Shown one piece after another: positions 49,432 to 63,117 of a stretch of DNA of 64,000 nucleotides. This DNA comes from Siphlonurus alternatus. Its lineage: Eukaryota > Arthropoda > Insecta > Ephemeroptera > Siphlonuridae. Made by a program: the position numbers and the translations under genes. Under the pieces are notes generated by a model. The model saw only the letters and a list, made by a program, of their open reading frames with translations. It did no database searches and had not been told where the DNA came from. Within the stretch, counting starts at the first letter, position 1; every line of letters starts with the position of its first letter. The DNA is taken from contig OX463784.1 in assembly GCA_949825025.1 (NCBI GenBank), positions 22,503,868 through 22,567,867 on the forward strand, in the 5' to 3' direction.

Positions 49432-50782
49432 ATAGTAAAAAATAAAATCACTAATTGCCATGAATTAAGTAATAAAATGTTAATTAATTTAAAATTTCTC
49501 TCGCCAAGGATAAGAAATTTTATTGGTTTATATTATTTCATTATTACAAGTATTTTGATAAATTAATGGAATGGGACTTGGTCTAGAGTTAATAAGTTAT
49601 GTAAAGAGCATTTATTTTGAAGTCATTATAAGGTTCCTTCTAATTCCAGGAAAAATCAATGTGACGGAGAACAGGGTGACGAAAAAAGTAATTGCAGCAT
49701 TTTGAATTTATTAATAAATTACACTTTATGTAGGTAGTTTAATATACACTATATAAATGCTTTCAATACTTTTCCTGCAATGTGCTCAAAATTTTGATAA
49801 GCAGGAATTAACAGAAATTGCATTTTAAAATGCTGATTATATTCTTGTTCAACCACAATTATTTTAAAATTATAATAATATAAAAATTAACATTGAAGTA
49901 ATAATTCTATTTAAAAAAAAAAACATCACCATTGAATATCATTAATATTCTTTAATAAAAATACATAACATATTATATTATATTATATTATATTTTTTAA
50001 TTTATAAACAATTTGATTAAAAAATTAAATAACCATTACAACTTAAATTGTATTTTCAATACCCAACAAATCAGACCTTGTTCACATGGGCGTCGTTAAC
50101 GTCTAGTTATCGTCATTTGAAATCATGAGGGTTGATATCAATGACTTAGGGGGGACATTATCAATGAAATACTGTTAGTTAATGGAAGAGGCGTAGCGTG
50201 AGAAACTTTCATAATATCAAATGTGATTTACAACTTGGGGCCATTTGATTAATATTGCAATAAAAATTGCTTTTTTTGAGATTTTTTAAAAAAAAATATC
50301 TTCTCCCTTCCTTTGGTCTACTATATTAAAAAAAATAATAATTTCATATTATTTTTGTTTATTTTGTATTCGTATTAATAATTTTATATAATTCAAAATA
50401 ATGTAAATGAAGCAGAATCTACTTAAGTTAGATCAAATGATAAAATTATGTCACAAAACATAATTATTTATTTCTTTGTCTAATTTTGTATACTTCAGAT
50501 AAGTACAAAAATATAGCAAATATTCTTTTCTCCATAATGTTTAACTGCCATATACCATCGAAATTATTGTAGTTACATGAAATGCATACTGGGGCGACGA
50601 TGTAATACAATTTCAAATTAATCTGACACTTCGTTACATTTCTCGTGTTGTTGAAAATTCATTATATTGTGATTTTAAAATGACGTCTCACAATCGTCTT
50701 TTAAAATTTGATGTGATTTCTTCATTTTACCAATATTTTTAGATAAATTATAATATTCATATATAACTGTAAGGATAAATAT

Positions 50783-50985
50783 TGTACACCTCGAAACAAC
50801 ACGAACGTTACCCTTGCTTTGTTTGTAGGCGTCGTCTCGCAGTCTATGGAGGTACTATAATATAGAACGTTTTTGATTGGCTAGACTGGGTACCTTCTTA
50901 CATCCCTAAAATTTGAAAACTTAGCTACAGTGCCAGCAACCAAGGTGCCGGTAAAATTCGTTATGTCCCGAGGTATACACATATA
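50783..50985. mobile_element. GTACACCTCGAAAC element, copy 1
   Basis: Termini GTACACCTCGAAACAACACG / CGTTATGTCCCGAGGTATAC, with GTAGGCGTCGTCTCGCAGTC inside. About 200 bp, no ORF. Confidence 0.65.
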
Positions 50986-51277
50986 CTAAAAATGTAACTG
51001 TGTGGAACTGAATCGGAAACGGATGGAATTCAAGCGTGGAAGTCACCCCCTATATTTTTATATTAAATACATCCCCTGCCACTCTCATATCTCCCCTCCC
51101 TTATATCACATACCGAAAAAATATTTCATTGTAACAATATAAAAAGTGACAACAATGGAAGATGCGCATGACGACTGATGTATTGTTGCATATTATTGTT
51201 ATGTGCACAACAATGAGGGCTGCAGTGTTGTTATATTGTACGAGAAAACACGTTCGTCTGTCACCTTGTGTCGTGTG

Positions 51278-51281
<4 letters not shown>

Positions 51282-51342
<61 letters not shown>
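51282..51342. repeat. (AG)n microsatellite
   Basis: About 30 GA units following GTGTGTGT. Confidence 0.95.
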
Positions 51343-51343
<1 letters not shown>

Positions 51344-52429
51344 CACTGTATTCGTATTATTATAACAGATTAATTGTAATTAGCAATTTATCAATGTATG
51401 ATATTAAATTATATGGTTGTTTTAATATGAGCGCTGTTAAGACTAGTTTTTTTTATCAGCTCCGCTTTAACTACAGCTACGTAAATATTTAAAACACATG
51501 CAGGCCTAATAAAGTTAATTGTATGCATAACTAATAAGTTAAAGATTGTGAGGGGGTTAGGGTACTAAAAAATATCCTGACAGAAGTTGCAGTACAAGAC
51601 TCGAAATCCTTCATCGATATTTGTTATGTAAAATGTAATGCCATGCAGGCTTTCCAATATATATATTATAACTGTAGTTTATTATTTTCTTCACTCCACC
51701 ACAACAATGTAGTTATTGAATTAATCTGCTGACCATATGACCATATAATACATGAAATCCCAGGTAACTTGTTAAATTTTATCCTAATACAGTTCAGTAT
51801 AATACATTATTATTATTTTCATTTAGAATTCTGTACTCTGATCCTAAAGAGGAGCTTTCACAAGATCAAATTAATTTTTACCATGAGTAATAATTTAATG
51901 CATTTTTAAAATTTTTAAGTTAAATATTTAATTAAACATGTTGTAATAATAAAAAAAATACATATTATCATTTAAAGTAAAGTGATTATAAAAAGATAAA
52001 AATAAAAATATTTAAATTAAGTGATTATTATTGTATTGAAAAAGTAATTTTTATTATAATTTTTTTTAAAAATTAACGTAATTATATATTAATAATCAAA
52101 TAAAAATATAGTCTTTAAAATAAAGAATGCACTGTGATGCTAGTTAACAATTTTGTTAGAAATCATCACTAGTTACACTTTATCCTTTACCTGCCTCTTA
52201 TCATATAATTAACTCTAATTGTTTGTCTTATTGCTGACATGTTTTTTTTTTACTGTCGCGCGGTTTGTGGAGAACCTCGACTGTGAACCAATGACGTGTT
52301 GGAACTAGAAAATGTCTTTGAGACAGATGAAGTAAAACTACCTCAATTAAATATTGTAAAGTCTAATTAAAACTACCCTTTCTGTTTGTATAAGAGCTTC
52401 AAATAAAATACAAGTGCAGTATTTAGGAT

Positions 52430-52648
52430 TTAAGGCGGATTCAGATGGCGACAGCGGCGATGCGACGCGATTTTGTCACACAAGCTGTGAAATCCTATGC
52501 GGCGGCGAATTCGCCTGTAATCGCGTTTATTACGATGCTCATTTTCTTTCAATCGCCCAATATGGCCGCCAATGGATGTTACCACAAGTGCGCATTATTC
52601 GCGTCGCGTCGCATGGTAAAAATCGCCATGTGAATCCACCTTTAGAGT
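52430..52648. mobile_element. AAAGGCGGATTC MITE, copy 3
   Basis: AAGGCGGATTCAGATGGCGA .. ATGGCCGCCAATGGATGTTA .. CGCCATGTGAATCCACCTTT, same orientation as copy 1. The short ORFs overlapping it are not genes. Confidence 0.8.
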
Positions 52649-53361
52649 AAAAATCGCCAAACGAAAGATTTTATGTTGCTGTTACTATTCATTGTAGTTA
52701 AATAATAAAATTCTATATAACATTGTGTTCTTTTAAGGTACAAGATTTTAAATTTGTGTACAAAAAAGCTCTTAAATATATTCAAATAAATTAATACAAG
52801 TAATTTTACAATAAAATAATAAATCAAGACTAAGCAATATTTATTACTCTTATCAAATAAAACTGTAGTATTGAAGATACGAAAATTCATTGATACGACA
52901 GTCATAAATGTTGCTTAAAACGCTCCCCGAGGTCTGATATAGCAATTAGATTTTGATCTAAAATAAAAGTCAATCTAATTCAGATCTAAATTACACTATA
53001 CACATAGGAAAGCTAATATTGTATTCTATCTTCTATAATATTAATAATAAATGTACGTTACAAACATCATAATAGAGAATTTTTAATTATACCCAATGCT
53101 ATAACTTCAAACTTCAGAGTTGTAATATTTTTTTAGTATTTTTCCACAGTTCAAAAATTCTCTTTTACGTTTTATAAAAACACGTTTAGACAGAGATTCT
53201 GATATTACTGCTCTGATATTCTCGTTAATGAAGAGTTACTATTAAACATGTATGTACTTGCAGGCGAGTTGTAGCTTACACTGAACAAAAAGCAAAGAAG
53301 ATAAAAAAATATAATAAGCTTTATTGGGACTTGCAACGCATGAACAATTTCTGTAGTCAAC

Positions 53362-53668
53362 AGGTAAAAGGAACATTTCGTCGAGCTGATCGACTTAGTC
53401 CCATTTGATTAACAAGTAAACCTTAGCAACCCATAAAAATTCTGATTTTTTTATAGAGACAGTCCTTATAGCACCAAAAAGTTACAGAAAAAATTTCATA
53501 ACAATAGGACGAACCGATTTTTTTAAATTATTTTTTTTTAATTGTTTTGAATTTTTTTCTACAATTTCTTGGTGTTAAAAAAAATCAATATTTTTATGAC
53601 GTTGCTAAGTTTTACATGTTAATCAAATGGGACTACGTCGATCAGCTGTTCCGTGTTATCTTACCCTT
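53362..53668. mobile_element. Inverted-repeat element
   Basis: Arms GGTAAAAGGAACATTTCGTC, GAGCTGATCGACTTAGTCCC, ATTTGATTAACA, answered by TGTTAATCAAATGGGAC, TACGTCGATCAGCTGTTCC and TTATCTTACCC. About 305 bp. Confidence 0.75.
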
Positions 53669-53679
53669 GAGATAATGAG

Positions 53680-53683
<4 letters not shown>

Positions 53684-53748
<65 letters not shown>
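53684..53748. repeat. (TC)n microsatellite
   Basis: About 32 TC units directly after the inverted-repeat element. Confidence 0.95.
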
Positions 53749-53750
<2 letters not shown>

Positions 53751-54892
53751 TTACAACCACAACCGATCAACCGTAAAAAATGCTAAATAGTTTATACTAA
53801 CCTCATCTTATTTTGTTTCAGGAGAAATTTAAAAAAAATAAAAATATTGATTATTAAAAAGGAGCACACGTGGAAAAGTGGTATTTAAATTAATTTGCTC
53901 TTCGCCTGAAAAAACAAATGCCAGATAAATTAAGTACGTTTTTTATTTCCAGGTTGGCAATTATTTAATTTAAAATAAGTTATGTATTATATATTATAGT
54001 TGAATAAATTACATTTTTTTACTTTGCCAAGTTATTTTCCCAGTGTATCAGCTCAAAGAGGTTTACCGTTTCGTTGCAATCAGAAAAATAAACTTAATGT
54101 AAATGACGTCATTCCGTTAATGAAAACATCGTCGGTGCTTTATTTTTAATTAATACTTCCGAACTCAAAGGAACGTATTGGTATTGAAATGAGTATGTTA
54201 ATACTTGTATTTGTAATTTGTATAATTAGACACTGAAAAGTATATTAATCTTGTAACATTTGGTTTCTTCATTTCATTCTGTTTATATTAATAAATAGCA
54301 AACGCTAACCAGGTTTTTCACAGACCTCGGTTAGCACTAGAATAACTTCACTCAAAGAATGCACAATATTATATTACTACGGTGACCAAAGTTGTTAATT
54401 AAAAGAAACTACTAAGAAAGTAATACTGCCAGATTTTATTCACAGAACTTTACAAAAGATACCACATGAGACTTCACTCGGTGTTAATTTTAATAAGTTT
54501 ACAAAGTTGAGTTCATTAAGTCACGTGACCTAGCAGCTCGCTGGAATTGTAACGTTAAAATTTTATCTCGTGAACTTTGTGAGCTGCATTGGTTTGCTAA
54601 TTATATGCATGTTATAAAATTAAATGCATAAAAAAGATAAATTTTTCACATCAGCCCATTCTTGCAGCAATTAAAGAACAAAATGATGTCTTTGCATAAT
54701 CCCTGAAATGTGTAGATTAACTGTACGATAGATTTCCTTCATTTCTTATTGTTTTCGGACCAAGTGCAGATGAGTGCACTTTGCAGAATTAACAATGAAA
54801 CCTATAATGTAACATTTTATATTTGAGTTGAAAATGTCACAACCTCATCTTGTGTCTGCCCAAGTTGCAATAAATTTTCAGGATACAGATAT

Positions 54893-55073
54893 AATGGTAC
54901 ACCTCGAAACACCACAAATGTTACCTGCTCTGTTTGTACTATGCTACGAAATTAATAGAGGTGTGAGGACATTTATTGGATGACTTGATTGGGCCATCCA
55001 CAAAATTTACAAATCACTTTGCCTCTTGGAGTTACAGAATCCAACATAACATTTATGATGTCCCGAAGTGTAG
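54893..55073. mobile_element. GTACACCTCGAAAC element, copy 2
   Basis: GGTACACCTCGAAACACCAC .. ATGATGTCCCGAAGTGTAGA. Diverged copy of 50783-50985. Confidence 0.6.
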
Positions 55074-56095
55074 ATCCCCATCAATCTGATAACCATTCAA
55101 ACTTTACCGTTACACCAGTGAGCTCAATAAAATTCAATATATAACCTCCCTTCAATCTGGTTCATTCCATTACTTGATCTGCAGAGAAGATACAAAGATT
55201 AAGTAAATTGCAACTCGATACTTTCATCATCTCTGTATACTCAAGTTGTAACAAAAAGGTTTTATTGAAACAGAATATGTTACAAGGATATCTTTTTGTG
55301 TCATTTTTGTTTCTTGAGATGCAATTCTTGGAATGCAATCCGTTTGATGTTAAACTTCAAAGGATGCGCTCAACAAAAAATTATTTTATTCCATTACATC
55401 AGATTCTTGTGTTGAGGTTTAAATAATCCTCACAATCTTAACACTGGAAAATGTTTCTGTCACCAGCGAATCCAAACATTTCAGTATTATCATATTTGGA
55501 TTCAACATTATATATCTGATGATAGCATTTCAGGTGAGAAATTTTCTTTTTTGTACATTTATTAAATTTGAAAGCTTTCAGATATAAAACAGTAAAACTA
55601 TTTGGGTAGTTAATAATACTGCCGATTATAAGGTTCAAATATTCATTATTCTCCACATCAGAAACACCGATTGATTGAAATGCAGTACTCGATTGATAGT
55701 TCAACAGCTGTTCATTTTTTAAATTTTAAATAAAAGAATAATAAATAATGGTTTTTAAGGTAAATCTTAAAATATAATTTTTAATTATTTCTAACAAAAT
55801 AATTATTACTTAAATAATGTAAAAAAATTGTTAAAAATTAAATTAAAAACTAAAAAAATAATAAATATATAATTATTTTTAATTTAAAAAAATTGAATAA
55901 TTATTTCAACACTTGTTTTCTATTCAATTTTATAGAAAAACTATTTCATAAAACTTATAGTATAGTTCCATAACGGTAAATAATAGGCGTAAGTAATCAC
56001 AAATAATAATTTTGATCGTGATGAAGTGTAAATTGCAGGGGGGGGGGGAGGGGTCCCTACTTATGGTACAGCAAATTAAAGGGGATGGAGTTACA

Positions 56096-56413
56096 ATAGA
56101 GTATTGTCCTCAATTTTTTTATTGCAGAAATGGATAGAGGGTGCAAAGTTATGCTACCCTGATTTTTTTCAGGTTTTTTAGAGACCGGCAACTATTTTTA
56201 AAAAATTATTGAAAGTCCTTTTCGTGACGTCACAAGACGCCGCTCCTTAAGAAAAAGATAGGACTTGCCGCCGCGTGACGTCACAAAAAGGACTTTCAAT
56301 AATTTTTTAAAAATAGTTCCAGGTCTAAAAAAAATATGAAAAAAATCAGGGTAACATAACTTTGCACCCTCTATCCATTTCTGCAATAAAAAAATTGAGG
56401 ACAATACTCCATT
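56096..56413. mobile_element. F1 foldback MITE, copy 7
   Basis: Complete copy with ends AATAGAGTATTGTCC / GGACAATACTCCATT and the paired GTGACGTCAC core. Confidence 0.85.
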
Positions 56414-56572
56414 ATATATCCGGTTTCCGTCCATTGGACTTCATTTTCTGCTACAATTCTCATAAAACTGGCCCGACATTTCAAATTTGGTATGACACAT
56501 ATTGATGAGAATTTCAAATTGAGGGGGCCGTTTCCGAGATCTCAATCAACTTAGATCAACCCTTAATTCTTT
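56414..56572. mobile_element. Right-part fragment of the TTGACCTCAGTT element
   Basis: CCGGTTTCCGTCCATTGGAC, GGGGGCCGTTTCCGAGATC and AGATCAACCCTTAAT match the right half of 26639-26967. It directly adjoins an F1 element. Confidence 0.6.
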
Positions 56573-57580
56573 TGAAACTAAATTTGATTTGAATACGTTC
56601 ACTTACTGAATTAATCATTAACAGTTGTGTACATATGGCTTGGTACAAAATTTAACTTTGAAGTGTCGATCAATGTAATTTGAGAATGTCACAAAAACAC
56701 CGAGGATTTGTCAACCAACTGCTGAGATAAAACGTAAACATGATAAAAAAAACTCTCCCCATCTACACTCTGTCATGTCTGCTCTTTGTAGGATACTGAG
56801 ACGAGTTGTGGAAATTTAGAATTCATGAGATTATAGAGTGGCTTGTTTGCTGTTGAAATTAAGCGACTTTTATGCCAATCATTTCCTTAACGTCAGTCAA
56901 AAATAATAGGGGGTATGTCTACCAATTGTTAGCTCTTCATGTGGACCAGAAATTGGAGCGTCTTTTGTGAAGGAAACCATTTTTTTTTAACAAGAATGTC
57001 TGAGTATGATATCATCATTACTGATAAATTATCAGAGATCGACGTGAAAAATTCAACTGATTTGACGTCAATTACCATATCTTACAAGCAGCTATCGTTG
57101 AAGTCTTGGGTTTTCACTGACATAATTTAGCTTATATGATTATATACCTCATTGATTTTTATATTATTACCTATATAATAATTTACTGTCAAATATAATT
57201 TAAATCGAGTGAAAATTGGGACAAAAAGTATGATTTAATACATCTGAGAAGCATGCATAAATCAATATTTTTAATGCTTGCATGATCTTAACGTTATTTG
57301 GCTTGTGCTTAATTTTGTCAGAAAATTATCAACAATACATCTTAGAGTAAATTTAAGTTTATTTTTGTCAAATATTTAGAAATAAAGAATACAATCTTCA
57401 CTGGGACTTTTAAAATAATAAAGTGTTTATTATTTCCCATTATTTAATTACAAGCGTTTTAATGTGTGGATCGAATGAAAAAACAACATTGTGTCTGCAC
57501 CAAAAAAACTGAAATTCTGTATGTAACTACAGTCAAGTAGGAATAAATCATGCATTTCCATATTTCAGTTTTTAGATTTA

Positions 57581-57899
57581 AATGGAGTATTGTTCTCAAT
57601 TTTTTTTATTGCAGAAATGGATAGAGGGTGCAAAGTTATGCTATCCTGATTTTTTTCGGATTTATTTGAGACCTGGAACCATTTTTAAAAAATTATTGAA
57701 AGTCATTTTTGTAACGTCACGCGGCGGCAAGTCCTATCTTTTTCTTAAGGAGCGGCGTTTCGTAACGTCACGAAAAGGACTTTCAATAATTTTTTAAAAT
57801 AGTTCCCGGGCCTTAAAAAATCTGAAAAAAATCAGGGTGGCATAACTTTGCACCCTCTATCCATTTCTGCAGTTAAAAAATTGAGGACAATACTCTATT
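57581..57899. mobile_element. F1 foldback MITE, copy 8
   Basis: Complete copy with ends AATGGAGTATTGTTC / GACAATACTCTATT. In this copy the core CRE reads GTAACGTCAC on both sides, a mutation shared by both arms. Confidence 0.8.
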
Positions 57900-58820
57900 G
57901 TTATTACTCTACCACACAACATCCTCTTTGATTTGGATTTACATTGCTTTAATATCAGATTAGACTACAATTTTAAATTTAAATATAATTTTATACTTTG
58001 TCTATTGAAAGATATTATGAATCACCAGTGTTATTTAAATTATTTGAATAAAAACAACAAAATATCTGTCAATATTTTTTAAAACCACAAAAAATAAAAT
58101 TAATTAAATTAAAATAAAAAATATGTATAATTTTAAATAATTTTATAGTATTGATTAAAATTGAAAAATAATTATTCTAACAATTGTTTCCATAATAATA
58201 ACGTATACGTTAGTAATATGAAACACGTTAGAGCAAAAATGAAAATAATTTTTAATTTCTAATTCTCTTTAAACAACTTTTAATGATACATAAATTACAA
58301 AGTTGCTGCATTTAATAGGCGAAATTTCACAATGATCCTTACTAAAAAAAAAAAGGGTATGGAATGAACTCAAGTTTATAACCTCCCCTCGTCAGTAGAT
58401 CAAAAGAAGTTGATTCTCATTCAGTCCACATAATCCACACTACAAAATGCAGTGGAGCGATGAACAATAATATAATAGAAGAACTGCTGTTTGAAAAGCA
58501 GAGTAAATTTGTATTGAAGATGGACCACCCAATAGTAACTACATCAAATACTTTTATTATTTGTTATTTGTTTTGAGATTTATAAATAAAAGTAATTGAA
58601 GAATTAATTGAACAAGAACTTTATGCTATTTAGAATAAGGGAGAGAGAGAGAGAGAGAAGAGATATATTATTACTGAGGGACTTTATATATTTGTTCAAT
58701 AAACCATAAGGGTATAGTTTTTATAATTCATTTCTATTCTATATTCACTACATTTCAATTTATACTTTTACAACCATTTCATTGAAGATTGCAAGTCAGG
58801 GTCTCATTATGAATGAACGT

Positions 58821-59145
58821 AATGGAGTATTGACCTCAAATTTTTTTTTTATTACAAAAATGGATAGAGGGTTAAAAGTTATGTTACCCTTAATTTTTTT
58901 TAGATTTTTTAGAGCCCGGGAACTATTTTTAAAATATTATTGAAAGTCCTTTTTGTGACGTCACGAGGCGGCAAGTCCTATCTTTTTCTTAAGGAGCGGC
59001 GTCTTGTGACGTCACAAAAAGAACTTTCAATAATTTTTTAAAAATAGTTCCCGGGCTCTAAAAAATCTGAAAAAAATCAGGGTAGCATAACTTTCAACCC
59101 TCTATCCATTTCTGCAAAAAAAAAAATTGAGGTCGATACTCTATT
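58821..59145. mobile_element. F1 foldback MITE, copy 9
   Basis: Complete copy with ends AATGGAGTATTGACC / GGTCGATACTCTATT and paired GTGACGTCAC core. TA is present directly outside both ends. Confidence 0.85.
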
Positions 59146-62100
59146 ATTATAGCATGTATTGTACACCCTTTCATTTTTTACATTGAATATTTTTTGGAAT
59201 ATTTACACAAAACATTGGCATCAATGCCCGTTTTCCTTAAAAATAATATATTTACGGTAAAAAAGAAAAGACTTGAGTTTTAGCTTACAATATTTATTTA
59301 ACGCCCAAATTAATTTTTTTATATATTGTCTATTATAGTAAACATTTACAATAGTTAAATCACGCATGTGTACAAAATAATGTAGTACTGTATTTAAGAT
59401 CAGCATATTATCAATTTTACTTATTAATTTATGGATTAAACTAAAGAGCATACCATAGTAATTTATCATGTACGAACAAGCCGTAATAATTCAATAACAG
59501 TAATCACATAATGAAATGCAGATCACTGAATTGCATTAAGTTAATTGAACATTAATTAGTGGAGGGTAAATATGACGTAACACAAATCACAATAATGTCA
59601 CGACTGTTGGACAAATTAACAAATATTACATTTGACAATAATGCAGAATGCCTTTTAGTCACATTTCATGCTGGGACTAGTGAAAAATTTATCATGAAGA
59701 TTCGCATACTTTAATTTCTCTTTGCATTGTAATTTCCATTTCTTTAATGTTAATTTACTAACCGCTCTAACAATTATACATAAAAATATATCATTTATAA
59801 CCATTTACAATTTATATTCATTTTAAAAATAGCAACTAATTTTTTTTATACACTAATTTATACATATTAACAGCAAATTTTATTTATTATAATTTTTCAT
59901 TACAATTTAGATTTTTGTACACTCGTTGCGTTTGAAAATTTGCAGCCTTGTTAATCGCCAAGCCCAATGTTAATCTTAAGGGGTATGGTGAATAACAAGG
60001 CCGCAAAGGAAATTTTTTCGAGGCGACGACTGTACCTTGTATTTGGCTTTGACATTAAATTTTTTCTTAATTCATGTGACCACCATTGTTTGCTCACTTC
60101 TTGTCGCCTGTGACGTCACGTCTCAATTTACCTGACGTCAACTGTCATCAAATTTGGTCGATCTTCAATGTATGCGGATGTGTGGGAGATATTTTGTCGT
60201 CAATTTGTATTTCAATTGGATCAATATCGAAGGGCGAGAATGTTATGTAAATATTTTATAATAAAGTTTTATTGAGCACCATTGAAGAATAACATGGGAG
60301 GATCTTTTGAGTGCTTTGAAGCATTATTGAAATATTTTATAGTCGTGATGTGGGAGGTACACTTGAAATATGTGCTTGTTATGGAGATTGAATATCACTT
60401 GAGAATTTAAATTGTTTCTTCACATATATTTATAGAAAGTTCAAGTACTTATTAATGTACTGCAATGTAATATATTTTCAATAGAATTGTTTTCTACGCA
60501 GCAACAATGATTGTTTTTAGTAATTGTTGCAGTTATTTTGTGCAGTATGGACAAGTGCATATACTATAAGTAAATAATATTTATTACTGTACATTTATTC
60601 CTGCTTTTGGGAATGCAAACTTCTGAACAGAGCAAACTTTACTTCTGCCTCACATGAGTTACATGATGCTTGATGCTCAATATTGGACGATGTTCGAACA
60701 CACAGCCTTCTCATATAAACTCAGAAGAGTTTCATATCACCAAGTCTCCATAGACTGCGTGCATGGTAACGCTTACAAACAAAGCTGCAGTAAAATACGT
60801 GCATGGTATCCAGAAGTATAAATTTACATAATCATCATTTATTAAACTTCTTATGATGAGAATAAGACAGCAAAATCCGTAGAAAAAGTAAATTATGTAA
60901 AGATTCATATTTATTTAAGATATCTTTCATACCTCCTTTATTGCTATAAAGTGTCACATAGAGTGTTAATTGATATTATTTCACAATAAATAACCTGCTA
61001 CAGTAAACTAAATTTATTTTGCTTAATATAATAATGTTTAATTTGTTTGTAAAATTTGTAATAAAAAATAAATAAGATATAATAATATCAAACATATTTA
61101 AGTTTTAAATAATTAATTTTACTATTAAATTTATTTAAATATAAATAATGTTATTTTGAATTATATAAAATTTTAAATATAAATATTTATTTTAAAAATT
61201 ACATTAACCATTACATTAATTACATATTTGTAATTGATTATGTTATCATAATTCTATAATATTATTTGCATTGGTCTTAATTAATGCAGTTCGTGTTTTC
61301 ATTTAGTACAAAAGGACCTCCCTACTTATTACCAAATTACATTTTAACTTTTCAAATAAAAGCTAACATAATTATATATTGTTAATTACATCATGCACCT
61401 AACCATAATCCTCAAATATAAACTTTAAACGATACATTAGGTCAATCTCTGTTCACCATTCTTAAACAATGTCTCACATTCGTCGATGCAATCGGAACAT
61501 ATTACACTGAAATTAAGAACTGGTGGCACTCAAGGTGAAAATTAAATTTTGATCAACATGTTCCTAATAAAATAATTTCACACCATGTCAATCGACACGT
61601 TCTTCTTTGTTTCATCAAATCCTCCCTAGATGGCAGCAGTGCTCGGCTGTCTCCTCGCAGATTCTACAGAAGTGCACACAAAGTGGTCGAGTGCAGTGGA
61701 GGATTAATTGCTAAGCTCTCTGCTGCAGCCGAGATTAGTACAACCTTCGCTCGTCCTGTAATGAGTTATTGAAATAAATACCTGCATATACACCATCCAG
61801 TTGTATTAAAATCCAGCTCTACCTTCTGCAGTTGTACCTTCGTATATATAGGCTACCTGCCAGCTTAGAAATTCTATATAGTCCTATTTAATTTTGAACA
61901 CGTAATATCATATAATATCTAGCGTGATGTTTACTATATAAATTTGTACATGGAATTATTTGTGAAATAAACAATTTTTATTTTTGGATTCAGTTTTAAT
62001 TATTGTCTTGAAAAGATAAATATATTTACGATATTATTTTGCAAATAAAATGCAAATGTTGTTATAAATCTGTTAAAAATTGTTTAATAAAATAATTATT

Positions 62101-62425
62101 TAAACACTGGTTGGACCAGGTAGATTTTAATTAACCTTACCGAGTAATCGTTTGTCCTAGATACTTTATACCGGAGGGGTCCAAACTACCCACGAGTTAA
62201 ATCTCCATACGCTAGAAATGTTCATACAGTCAATATCCTTTTTGAAAATATGATTGGTGGCTAAAATGAGATTATTAATTAATTCAGATTTTTAGTTGTC
62301 AGTCTTTAACACCTTTTTACCCTCCCTATGATAATACGAGAGCTAAGATGATAATCTAACATAATTCCAAACTAAACCTTGATAATATAAAATGTAATTA
62401 TAAGCGAGGACCAATGTATCGTAAT
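59146..62425. other. AT-rich non-coding region
   Basis: Holds one F6 copy and otherwise no recognisable repeats or exons. Patches at 60100-60240 (CTGTGACGTCACGTCTC..) and 61620-61760 (GGCAGCAGTGCTCGGCTGTC..) are less AT-rich and could be regulatory, but nothing proves it. Confidence 0.35.
59915..60036. mobile_element. Foldback element F6, copy 3
   Basis: GTACACTCGTTGCGTTTGAA, GCAGCCTTGTTAATCGCCA / TGGTGAATAACAAGGCCGC and TTCGAGGCGACGACTGTACC. Confidence 0.75.
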
Positions 62426-62429
62426 TAGA

Positions 62430-62625
62430 ATCTCCAACACCCCCACACGTCTCACAGTAAGAGGGGTGGATCTTTATTGCCTGACCGCCACGGGGGGTGG
62501 CCCTCGCTGTGTAATCTAATGACGGACGGCAGCTGCTGGACCATCAGTCGACGTCACAAAATAGAAGAGTGTGACGTCACGTGGGCTTTCTGTGGCTGAG
62601 GTGGTGGATTAAGGATTTTTCTTTT
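62430..62625. promoter_or_regulatory. GC-rich island with CRE palindromes
   Basis: About 195 bp of unusually GC-rich sequence (ACACCCCCACACGTCTCAC, CCGCCACGGGGGGTGGCCC, GACGGACGGCAGCTGCTGG) with CGACGTCACA at about 62549 and GTGACGTCACGTGGG at 62571-62585. There is no inverted-repeat architecture and no long ORF. Candidate conserved regulatory element; function unknown. Confidence 0.35.
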
Positions 62626-62747
62626 ACATAGGTGTGTGAAAAAAAAAAAAATCAATGCTGTTTCTTTTAAAACAAAAATGATTGTACAAATTTGGAAATC
62701 TTTGGTGCAATTTACGAAGTTGTACAGCTTTCTCACAAACCGCGGTT

Positions 62748-63117
62748 ACGGTAGAGATAATACGGATCAGCTGGCCCTATGCTAAAAAAACCCCATTCAT
62801 AAAAATTATGAACTTTTTTTTAAATGTTCTCCTCTACATCCCCTATCAGTAGGTAAAATATCAGGTATACAAAAACGAGCTAGTTTTCGAGTTATTAATT
62901 TTTAAAGTTGACTAATTTAACATGGGAGTTCCATTTCTCCATGTTAAATTAGAGAACTTTAAAATTTAATTACTCGAAAACTAGCTCGTTTTTGTATACC
63001 TGATATTTTACCTACTGATAGGGGATGTAGAGGAAAATATTTAACATTTTTTTCATAATTTTTATGAATGGGATTCTTTTAGCATTGGGCCAGCTGATCC
63101 GTGTTATCTCTACCTTA
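62748..63117. mobile_element. Foldback element F5, variant
   Basis: The inner arms match 15687-16042 (ATGTTCTCCTCTACATCCCC, ATATCAGGTATACAAAAACG). The outer termini differ: GGTAGAGATAATACGGATCA.. / ..TGATCCGTGTTATCTCTACC. Confidence 0.8.

Larger units (their letters stand above)
44626..56095. other. Repeat-rich non-coding region
   Basis: Apart from the elements and microsatellites listed, this is unique-looking AT-rich DNA with only short, unsupported ORFs. A GC-richer patch at 46430-46570 (CGGAAGCGCTCGGGAGTC.., GGCGGCTAGTGTAGAGCGG) may be another decayed element. A run of ten Gs lies at 56039-56048. Confidence 0.4.

Noticed and set aside
52414..52650. 78-residue ORF with balanced composition
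   Set aside because: Lies within copy 3 of the AAAGGCGGATTC MITE.
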